From NCBI GenBank assembly GCA_913061385.1, contig CAJXTM010000131.1, positions 1 through 8,012 on the forward strand: a stretch of 8,012 bases of DNA, given 5' to 3'. The DNA comes from an uncultured Rhodopirellula sp. Its GTDB lineage: Bacteria; Planctomycetota; Planctomycetia; Pirellulales; Pirellulaceae. This document shows positions 1 through 5,762 of this stretch, in pieces; position 1 is the first letter of the stretch, and every line of letters begins with the position of its first letter. The notes beneath the pieces are model-generated. The model did no database searches, had not been told where the DNA came from, and worked only from the letters and a program-made list of their open reading frames with translations. The position numbers and the translations under genes are program-made.

Positions 1-48
1 CGAGATCAGCCTCGGTCTCGTGGGCTCGGAGATGTGTATAAGAGACAG
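1..48. other. Illumina Nextera i7 adapter (artefact)
   Basis: Bases 1-6 match the 3' end of the P7 primer. Bases 7-14 (CAGCCTCG) are an i7 index that I recall as Nextera N710. Bases 15-29 are the Nextera read-2 adapter arm, and bases 30-48 (AGATGTGTATAAGAGACAG) are the 19-bp Tn5 mosaic end. This is library adapter left in the assembly, not genome and not a native transposon. Biological sequence starts at 49. Confidence 0.98.
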
Positions 49-236
49 TATCTGTTGAATCTTTGATACCAAACCCAGGGCTGCCCCATCGAGACACTTG
101 AAAACCAACGCCTTGAATTTCAGTTGTACACGCGAGCTATTTCGAAACCTTTCTCGTCGCACTCTGGCACCTTACTTGATCAGACATTGCGGTTCAAACT
201 CGCGAACCAATGCAGTGAGATAAATCAATTGATCAC

Positions 237-852
237 ATGGATTCTCTTTCGCCAAACGCAGCAGAGAAATCAACGCGGTCAGAGATCAATTCCATTTCCA
301 AGTGGGCGGTGCTCCTGGAAGTCGGTTTGTTCACTGGCCTTCCAAAGGCCACTAGGTTCTTGATGAATCAAATAATGTGGGTATTTGCAGGGCCCCTCTC
401 ACGACTAATTCTATTGGCTGGCCTAACGATCTACCTGAGGTTCGTGAACTCGGATGGGCTGATATGGGTTTAACCTCTGTGCCCGAAGCCAAAGCGAAAG
501 GGATGGTAAGCCCTCACACCTTCGCGACATTTCTTGCATTCACCGCCGTGGTTGTGCTTGTTCAATTGCCACCGGATAATTGGATGCACGTTTTAGCACG
601 AAGACCCCGACAGAGTCGAAGATCACGCGGGGAAGCGTCCCCGACAGTTTGTCCATGTACTCATTTCGCTTTGGAATTGTCAGGAACGCTGCGACCCTTG
701 GCGAAGAGATAAGTTCCCGCGATTATCTTGTCACCCGACGACAAACGGTATTTTCGAATATCAAATTCGAAAACGCACTCGCCGTCATTTTTGTAGAAGC
801 CTCTCTATCTCTCGATTCCTTCTCGCCGTGTCCAATATTCTTCTACCGGTGA
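237..852 (+). pseudogene. Broken CPBP-family intramembrane protease
   Basis: This is the remnant of a CPBP (Abi) glutamic intramembrane protease, a multi-pass membrane enzyme. Three frames must be joined to read it. From 237 to about 445 there is a polar N-terminus, a hydrophobic WAVLLEVGLF and a membrane stretch LSRLILLAGLTIYLRF. The next frame carries GWADMGLT (452-475), like the family's usual W-x-D-L-G-L, and the hydrophobic FATFLAFTAVVVLVQ (521-565). The third frame has SLSMYSF and then GEEISSRDYL, with the catalytic-type EExxxR at 703-720, followed by FSNIKFENALAVIF. Both joins drop one base (or gain two). The later conserved His motifs (FxxxH, HxxxN) are not visible, because the remnant runs into the 3' end of the convergent gene at 805. 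The ATG at 237 has no convincing ribosome binding site. The family call rests on motif order and spacing. The open frames are short and could instead be chance, but the EExxxR in its correct context argues against that. Confidence 0.68.
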
Positions 853-1332
853 GGCTGTTACGCCTGGCTCCCGTTGAATGCCATTGATCTCATTCGCTTG
901 AACCGCCCCAGACCTGCCGCGTCTCGAGCTTTTACTGATCACGAAGTCATAATTGACAGTCGACGTGGATCCACTCGAAAACGTATTGAGAAATTCAATC
1001 GAACCAATACCCTCAGGACCAACGGTGTAGGTTCCTTCTGAAACAACATAAATCAACCTACGACCACCGCCCTCGGCTTCAGAATTGATGGTGACGAAAC
1101 GCTCAACACCACCCCTGCCATCAAAGGTTGTCACACCGATTGAACGGGACTGGTACCCACCAGCTGCCCCCGAGGATGCATAGGAACCACTCAGGGATCT
1201 CTCTGAGAAACCGTTGCTCGAGCCTCCCTTTGCGATAACCGAATTGGACTGATCTGGGAACGCTGTCGAAGCCACCGCGATCACACTCACTACACATCCC
1301 ATGAGAATCATGGACAAAGAAAAACGCCTCAT
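805..1332 (-). CDS. Small secreted protein, unknown function
   Basis: This 175-residue protein has a classical Sec signal peptide: MRRFSLS, then a hydrophobic core (residues 8-22) and an AST-AF region suited to cleavage. The mature part contains LSGSYA (47-52), GVTTFDGRGG (66-75), GTYTVGPEGIGSIEF (100-114) and DFVISKS (129-135). That order (LxGxYA, GxxTFDGxG, GTYTVxxxGxGxxxF) recurs in small exported proteins of several phyla and suggests a compact beta-sandwich or barrel; no enzymatic role is known to me. The tail from 136 is polar and Arg-rich. The ATG at 1332 is well supported: AAGGTG lies 7 bases upstream. It is transcribed towards, and overlaps the end of, the broken protease gene. It is expected in the periplasm or outside the cell. 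I am sure it is a gene and unsure of its function. Confidence 0.85.
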   Translation of the reverse strand: MRRFSLSMILMGCVVSVIAVASTAFPDQSNSVIAKGGSSNGFSERSLSGSYASSGAAGGYQSRSIGVTTFDGRGGVERFVTINSEAEGGGRRLIYVVSEGTYTVGPEGIGSIEFLNTFSSGSTSTVNYDFVISKSSRRGRSGAVQANEINGIQREPGVTASPVEEYWTRREGIER

Positions 1333-1339
1333 ATGAAAA

Positions 1340-1345
1340 CACCTT
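1340..1345 (-). promoter_or_regulatory. Ribosome binding site of 805-1332 gene
   Basis: On the minus strand this reads AAGGTG, 7 bases before the ATG. It is a good Shine-Dalgarno match and fixes the start of the small secreted protein. It stands out because most other starts in this window have weak or no such site. Confidence 0.75.
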
Positions 1346-1355
1346 TTAAAATCTG

Positions 1356-1375
1356 AACGTTAAAAATTTTACGTT
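1356..1375. repeat. AT-rich imperfect palindrome in leader
   Basis: AACGT (1356-1360) and ACGTT (1371-1375) flank AAAA/TTTT with one extra T, giving an imperfect inverted repeat about 24 bases upstream of the secreted-protein start. It could be a promoter-proximal operator or a weak leader hairpin. I could not place convincing -35 and -10 boxes around it. Confidence 0.3.
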
Positions 1376-1514
1376 TATGTTCGCAGAACGCGATTGAACT
1401 CGAAAACACAACGCAAGTAATTCGCGCTCAGTGTAGCACCTCGAACTGGCGAAAAAGCCAAAATCAGCGATTCTTAAAACGAATCAGCTGACTTCCCTGT
1501 TAGGCACGTTGAAA

Positions 1515-1790
1515 TCAGCGTTCCAAGACAGGACGATGACTCACTATCAAAAAAGAAAGCAGTACGCCAGCAGCATCATCTTGGATGCTGTGCATGCATG
1601 TGCTGCTTGGGAGTGCAGATCGATTCATGCCGAAAAAAGATATTTTGAGCAACGACACATCAGTCAATGGAACACGCTCCCTCGGCTCCAAGTCCAAGGA
1701 GAAGTAAACGTTCGAGAGCGTCACTTCGTAGACGCAGGCAACAACCACGCAGGCAAGAAAAAACGTGTACTTCGTGACACGTGCTGCCAT
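1515..1790 (-). CDS. Doubtful small exported or membrane protein
   Basis: This 91-residue ORF is not recognised. In its favour, AAGGA sits 4 bases before the ATG, and residues 9-20 (TFFLACVVVACV) form a hydrophobic stretch after a basic start (MAARVTK), as in a signal peptide or anchor. Against it, the remainder has no family features, the C-terminal part (from about residue 56) looks random, and other frames are open over the same bases. It could be the N-terminus of a decayed gene, given the pseudogenes nearby. It points the same way as the secreted-protein gene 182 bases downstream. Confidence 0.3.
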   Translation of the reverse strand: MAARVTKYTFFLACVVVACVYEVTLSNVYFSLDLEPRERVPLTDVSLLKISFFGMNRSALPSSTCMHSIQDDAAGVLLSFLIVSHRPVLER

Positions 1791-1930
1791 CGATTCCTTG
1801 CAATGAACCAGACTGCCCTTCTCGCCTGAGGTGGAACAGAATGCAAACTGCTTCGCTCACCCCGACAGATCAATCTGCACCAAAAAAGGCCCGAAATCAA
1901 CTTCGCCAGTCACGACTATTGATTGTGACG

Positions 1931-2329
1931 TCATTTCAACTCGCCGATAAGCTTTACAAATCCGTTTTGACGCTTGATGTTTTCGAAGTTAGGAGTGTTC
2001 TCCAAACTGTTTACGTTATTGAAGCCTGCCTCAACTGCACTCCGTAAGAAATCGATTGATTTCTGCTCAAAGAGACCAGCCAATTGATGCTCAGGTGCTT
2101 GATTCTTTCGTGGTTGCTGATGCTGCAATTGACCAGCAATCTACACTTCTTCGATAAATCGCTGAACGACTCACGGCTTATCTTGATGACAATCCAACAA
2201 AACTTGGTCACCAGGTCTCTGCCTAAATCCGTGTCGTGACCACGCAAGACAGTTCCCATCACACCCCGGGCAATCTCGCCTGAAACACGATACCACCCCC
2301 ACTTTCCAATTCTGGAATTTCATCTGAAT
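1931..2329 (-). pseudogene. Ser/Thr protein kinase remnant, internally deleted
   Basis: On the minus strand 2329-2293 reads SDSDEIPELESGG, a linker. After a frame change, 2292-2203 reads YRVSGEIARGVMGTV...DLGRDLVTK. This is the glycine loop and ATP-binding Lys of planctomycete kinases, whose usual form is GEIARGGMGAV...DLGRDLAIK. A second frameshift at about 2200 leads to LLDCHQDKP-stop-VVQRFIEEV-stop-IAGQLQH (2200-2120), the alpha-C helix region with its Glu. The in-frame stops are TGA at 2173-2171 and TAG at 2143-2141. The same frame then jumps to AGLFEQKSIDFLRSAVEAGF...FVKLIGELK (2080-1934), a TPR-like unit of the kind that ends these kinases. The catalytic loop, DFG segment and everything between are missing, several hundred codons in a normal member. 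The gene is dead, with at least two frameshifts, two stops and a deletion. In the intact form it would phosphorylate proteins on Ser/Thr in signalling. Confidence 0.8.
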
Positions 2330-2584
2330 CGGACTTGAACGGCGGGAACCTTCAACACGCAGATGAACCCCACCGACTCAAGCAATGGGCTGATGAGCCG
2401 TGTGCTGATGCATCCACTGTGGCAGTGAGCCAAGCTCAAAATCTCCTTAGTCTTAAGAGGCAGCAGCCGCTACTGATTCATGGAGAGTTTCCCGAGCACC
2501 CAGCAACCCTTCTTTCGCAACCCCACTCTCCCCAATATACGTGAAAGCCTCATACAGAGCAGGTTTCGCATGTCCGCCTGAGTT

Positions 2585-2719
2585 TATCTCGATTAGTTTG
2601 GACTGACAGTGCTCGCGAAATGCAACATGCTTGGCTTTCTCACTGTGGCCGCGGCCTTCTGTCGGACTACTATGCAGAGAAAGTAATTCTGCGTCGCTGG
2701 GACAACGGTCGATCTGCAT
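2585..2719 (-). pseudogene. Possible N-terminal part of the kinase remnant
   Basis: From an ATG at 2719 the minus strand reads MQIDRCPSDAELLSLH and, further on, HVAFREHCQSKLIEI. Planctomycete kinases often begin with CPSxxxLxxFH...VAxHLExCxxC, a zinc-finger-like element, and the first half fits well. Two of the expected zinc ligands in the second half are not there (Phe and Lys instead of His and Cys). It lies about 260 bases upstream of the kinase linker in the right orientation, so it may be the original start of that gene. The piece between is unrecognisable. The assignment is tentative. Confidence 0.35.
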
Positions 2720-2941
2720 TCTCGTCTTCTTGAATTGGTGTGCTCCCACTCAAGGTTAGGCAAACTCGCGCAGAGCAAAACCTGCAGATCAGAGTGCCAA
2801 GGCTGACAGTGCTTCAAATGTAGCGAACTTGGGTCACAAAAAACTAACTACGATATTCCTTTTCATCGCTACGCTTGGAATGCCACAATGAAGCGGTGAA
2901 AACCAGTGAGATTAGTCTTCATCCGTGATGCAAGATTCTGC

Positions 2942-3056
2942 AGTCAACGCTCTGGGACGAATGCCGTTCCAGAGAGTCGAAAGAATCAAGAAATTTTTCT
3001 CTCAGCAATAAGTTGCTGACGATGTTTTAAAGAAACGCCCCTCAGGTGTGTTGACT
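2942..3056. other. Nested inverted repeats, possible folded RNA
   Basis: An outer stem AGTCAAC (2942-2948) / GTTGACT (3050-3056) encloses two hairpins. The first is CTCTGGGAC (2950-2958) / GTTCCAGAG (2966-2974) with one G-T pair and a 7-base loop. The second is TCAGCAA (3002-3008) / TTGCTGA (3013-3019) with a TAAG loop. Together they resemble a three-way junction. No T-run follows on either strand, so it is not a plain terminator, and it matches no riboswitch I know. The strand cannot be decided and chance is possible. Confidence 0.3.
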
Positions 3057-3430
3057 ACGGACTGGGCCCGATCACGCTTTGTCCTCACGGACGAACCTAC
3101 GCTTGATTCAACGCTCTGCAAAGTTAGCACCCAGTTCACTTTGTTCGCCGCGTTTTGCGACGCAGTGGCTTCTCGCTGGAATCGAAAGATGTCACCCGAT
3201 CACAGACGCTAGCTGCCCACCTTGTTGCAGCGCTAGGTGAGCCCTTCAAATGAGCCTCGAAGACAGCAGGCTTCAACACTCCAACCAACGTTTGCTAGCA
3301 TCGCAAGATCTTATGCAACTCGGTCCGCGTTTCCTTGAAAGCTCGTAGGAGCATCCCACAAACGACCTTGCCAGCCACTTAAGAACCTCACTAAGGTCGA
3401 TCGAAACAAGTTGTGTTGGGAAATGAACCG

Positions 3431-4315
3431 ATGATCATCATTGCGCGAAACTATGGCCAGCTAGGAAATCGTCTGTTTCTTTATGGACACTTCATTGCAG
3501 CCGCTGAAGAATACGGGATCGAATTAGCGAATCCAAATTTTTCCGAGTACGCACATCTGTTTCCTGCAACAGCATCCAACCTTTGGTGTCGGTACCCCAA
3601 TTTAAGAACAGTCTGTTCGTCTCCACGCCCTTGGCAACGCGCAGCACTTTCGAAAGCTGTTTACGCTGGTACAAAAACATTATCAATAGCAGGACTCAAT
3701 CAGTATCCATTTCGCGTGATACGCATCCGTGGTGAAGAAACTTGCGACCTAGGCGGTAATGAATTTGCTGACGCGGCTCGCGGCAAGCGGCACATCCTTG
3801 CTTCAGGCTGGCTCTTTCGCAGCGAGCACCTGTTTCAAAAGCATGCATCTGTTGTACGTCAACATTTTGCTTTGCCAGAAACCAACCAGAATTCGGTAGC
3901 TCGCTTGCTGGCCGGATTACGGAAAGACTCGGATATAGTCGTCGGCATCCATATCCGACATGGCGACTATGCTTCATTCATGAACGGACGCTACTTTTAC
4001 TCGCTTCAGCAGTATGCGACCATCATGCGTCGCATTGTCGAACAACTCCCTGGACAACGCATTAAATTCCTTGTCTGCAGCAATGCAGTCTGGGAACCGA
4101 GCGTATTTGCAGGACTCGACATTACACCCGGCACTGGGCACATCACCGAAGACATGTACGCATTAGCAGAGACGGATTTGATTTTTGGTCCCCCGAGCAC
4201 CTATACCGGGTGGGCATCATTTTACGGCGTAAAACCTGTTACGTTCTTGGAAACGGCAGACGAGTCCTTTGACACCAACCTTCTGCTACGACACACCGAT
4301 TCAGCGGCCGCGTGA
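3431..4315 (+). CDS. GT11-like (fucosyltransferase-type) glycosyltransferase
   Basis: This 294-residue protein resembles bacterial alpha-1,2-fucosyltransferases of family GT11, which move fucose from GDP-fucose to a sugar acceptor during surface glycan synthesis. Residues 8-20 (YGQLGNRLFLYGH) match the N-terminal G-x-L-G-N-x-hydrophobic motif. Residues 174-180 (HIRHGDY) match the nucleotide-sugar motif HxRRGDY, with His in place of the second Arg. Residues 253-266 (GPPSTYTGWASFYG) match the C-terminal S-T/F-x-W-A motif. Length fits the family. There is no signal peptide, consistent with a cytoplasmic GT-B enzyme. I prefer the ATG at 3431, which puts the G-x-L-G-N motif close to the N-terminus as in relatives and has GGGA 9 bases upstream. 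A GTG at 3413 would add six residues. It stands alone: no other sugar-transfer or GDP-fucose genes adjoin it. The fold is likely; the sugar and linkage are inferred. Confidence 0.8.
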   Translation: MIIIARNYGQLGNRLFLYGHFIAAAEEYGIELANPNFSEYAHLFPATASNLWCRYPNLRTVCSSPRPWQRAALSKAVYAGTKTLSIAGLNQYPFRVIRIRGEETCDLGGNEFADAARGKRHILASGWLFRSEHLFQKHASVVRQHFALPETNQNSVARLLAGLRKDSDIVVGIHIRHGDYASFMNGRYFYSLQQYATIMRRIVEQLPGQRIKFLVCSNAVWEPSVFAGLDITPGTGHITEDMYALAETDLIFGPPSTYTGWASFYGVKPVTFLETADESFDTNLLLRHTDSAAA

Positions 4316-4330
4316 TCGTCACTCTCCCCG

Positions 4331-4473
4331 ATGCTTCGTGAATCCCACAACCAGCAACGCAGTGGATTCAGTATCGCAGAAACGATCGTAATGTTGCTGC
4401 GTGGACCGTGTTTATCATCGCTCTACCTGACGCAGAGGGCAAACAGCTTTCGCCGCAACTGAAGGACCGCTGA
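4331..4473 (+). pseudogene. Truncated prepilin-like fragment
   Basis: An ATG at 4331 opens MLRESHNQQRSG/FSIAETIVMLL. This is a short basic leader ending in Gly, then Phe at +1 and Glu at +5, as prepilin peptidase (PilD) requires. The hydrophobic helix stops after about seven residues (IVMLL, then RGP), and the frame closes at 4462. A shift at about 4400 continues with WTVFIIALPDAEG in a neighbouring frame, which would restore a pilin-type helix before stopping at 4471-4473. I read it as the decayed start of a type II secretion or type IV pilus pseudopilin. It begins 15 bases after the glycosyltransferase stop and has no clear ribosome binding site. A short motif like this can arise by chance, so confidence is moderate. 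Confidence 0.42.
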
Positions 4474-4630
4474 ACCCAAGCCATGCAGACTAAGTATGGT
4501 GTAGTTCTCTGCCAATGTTTCTCAGATGACACCCACCGGGAGTGGCCATATACTGACAATCCAAATCGAGCCCCCAGTGAACCGTTTCTGATCCTATCGT
4601 TGACTGTCAATTTCCACAGCCGAAGCCACC

Positions 4631-5587
4631 ATGATGATTCGCAAAACCACTTCATTGCTAACAATCTTTTCAGCTGTCCTTATTCACACCACGATATCCT
4701 TACCCAGATGCTTGGGGCAGCAAAAAACCGAAAAACATCAAACGCCACAACTTGCCGACCTGAGTGGACTTGCGTGGATTGAAGGTGAAACTTTCATCGG
4801 TGTTCACGATGCCAAAACGGACGATGCTGAAATACTCAAACCGAGGATCGCACAACTGCAACTCCCGCAAAACCTGAGCGGACTGGCTTATGAGGACCGT
4901 CATCTCACTTTCGACGGAACCACCCCGAATGACTTGGAGAGCATTGCCAAAATACCAGGCTCGACAGAATACCTGTTGGTCGAAAGCGGGGACAGCATGC
5001 ACGACCCCTCCATACAACGCATCTTCAAAGCCACACTGCGAAATGGTGAATTGGAAATCATCAGCCAGACACAGTGGCCCGTGAAAATCACGAATGTTGA
5101 AGGAACAGCAGTTGCCAAACTCGGCAGCGTCTACGTTTTTGTCTTCGCGGAGCGAGCCGAAAACCAATCCAGCACTGATTTGTGCTGGGTTAAGTTTGAG
5201 CCTGTCACTATGAAGTTCGCTAAGCAAGTAAACCGCATCAAATTCTCGTCGCCTGACTCTGAACGATTCAATCGAGTGATCGTCGGACTTGACATTGACA
5301 ACCATGGACACATTTACAGCGTGTCAGCTTTCGACGCAGAATCCGCAGGCTTACCAAATCCCGACAATGGCCCCTATGCTTCTGGGGTCTACGAAATTGG
5401 CACAATCAAACTTCAGAACGACGCTCCAACCATTCAACTTTACGCCAAACCCATTGAACATGCCTTGGTGGATGGTTTCAAAATTGAATCCATCGCCGTA
5501 CGCAAGACAGACAGCTCGCAACTGCAACTCTTCATCGGAACCGACGATGAAAATTACGGCGGCACACTGCGACAGCTTGCTCACTAA
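4631..5587 (+). CDS. Secreted phytase-like/DUF3616-like beta-propeller
   Basis: This 318-residue protein has an N-terminal signal peptide: basic MMIRK, hydrophobic residues 8-24, and likely cleavage near LGQ-Q (28-31). The mature part repeats a propeller-blade pattern: DLSGLAWIEGETFIGVHD (43-60), NDLESIAKIPGSTEYLLVES (100-119), NVEGTAVAKLGSVYVF (155-170), VGLDIDNHGHIYSVS (218-232) and FKIESIAV...LFIGTDDENYGG (283-311). The pattern of acidic residue, E/G, S/G, I/L, A, then a small turn and a strand is that of the esterase-like phytase (PF13449)/DUF3616 group. Members are exported and often of unproven activity, so neither phosphate nor lipid ester hydrolysis should be assumed. Two adjacent ATG codons (4631, 4634) can serve as start; no strong ribosome binding site is seen. 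The gene stands alone and faces the membrane protein convergently. A lipobox is not convincing (LPRC). Confidence 0.78.
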   Translation: MMIRKTTSLLTIFSAVLIHTTISLPRCLGQQKTEKHQTPQLADLSGLAWIEGETFIGVHDAKTDDAEILKPRIAQLQLPQNLSGLAYEDRHLTFDGTTPNDLESIAKIPGSTEYLLVESGDSMHDPSIQRIFKATLRNGELEIISQTQWPVKITNVEGTAVAKLGSVYVFVFAERAENQSSTDLCWVKFEPVTMKFAKQVNRIKFSSPDSERFNRVIVGLDIDNHGHIYSVSAFDAESAGLPNPDNGPYASGVYEIGTIKLQNDAPTIQLYAKPIEHALVDGFKIESIAVRKTDSSQLQLFIGTDDENYGGTLRQLAH

Positions 5588-5649
5588 AGGCTTGGCGCAT
5601 TTCCCGATTTCCGTTGAATCGACTTCGCCGGAGGTCAACCCATGCCTCA

Positions 5650-5688
5650 CCTTCATGAGCGTGCGAATTCCAGTCGCACGCCTTCATG
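5650..5688. terminator. GC-rich hairpin between convergent genes
   Basis: GCGTGCGA (5659-5666) and TCGCACGC (5674-5681) form a perfect 8-bp stem with a 7-base loop. It lies in the 175-base gap between two converging genes (stops at 5587 and 5763), so it could end or stabilise transcripts from both sides. There is no T-run, so it is not a standard intrinsic terminator. It is bordered by a direct repeat CCTTCATG (5650-5657 and 5681-5688). Confidence 0.45.
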
Positions 5689-5762
5689 GCAAACAGAGCC
5701 CAAGAGCTGTAATGTAAGAACGTTCCCCCCACACTGACGCCAGGCGGAACCTCGCCATTTGT

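Larger units (their letters stand above)
1333..1930. other. Gene-poor stretch
   Basis: Apart from the leader of the secreted-protein gene at its left end and one doubtful short ORF (1515-1790, minus), I see no recognisable coding sequence, RNA gene or repeat here. The open frames on opposite strands between 1509 and 1860 overlap one another and match no family I know. Confidence 0.55.
2336..3430. other. Long stretch without an intact gene
   Basis: No intact coding sequence is seen over nearly 1.1 kb. The stretch contains the possible kinase N-terminus (2585-2719, minus), nested inverted repeats (2942-3056) and a plus-strand frame with two stops (3062-3253). I looked for a degraded ECF sigma factor upstream of the kinase remnant, a common partner of such kinases, and did not find one. 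No promoter for the downstream glycosyltransferase could be identified with confidence. Confidence 0.6.

Noticed and set aside
185..212. Hairpin CATT-GC-GGTTC / GAACC-AATG, suggestive of a tRNA T-arm or leader
   Set aside because: The stem has a 2-base bulge, no cloverleaf can be built around it, and the downstream gene is a pseudogene.
1509..1829. Plus-strand open frame of 106 codons
   Set aside because: It overlaps the minus-strand ORF that has the better start signals; its composition looks random and it has no motif.
3016..3036. CTGACGA followed by GAAAC, resembling a hammerhead ribozyme core
   Set aside because: Stem II between the two boxes does not pair, stem I is absent, and the base at the would-be cleavage site is G, which hammerheads do not accept.
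4305..4312. GCGGCCGC at the end of the glycosyltransferase, possible cloning scar
   Set aside because: It is inside the coding frame (SAAA at the C-terminus) and the surrounding sequence is native-looking; a chance NotI site.
4700..5311. Minus-strand open frame of 203 codons
   Set aside because: It lies wholly inside the phytase-like gene on the opposite strand. It has no signal, motif or ribosome binding site, while the plus-strand frame has a signal peptide and repeats.
5289..5717. Plus-strand open frame of 142 codons
   Set aside because: It is mostly the out-of-frame overlap of the phytase-like gene and continues by chance into the intergenic hairpin region; no family features.
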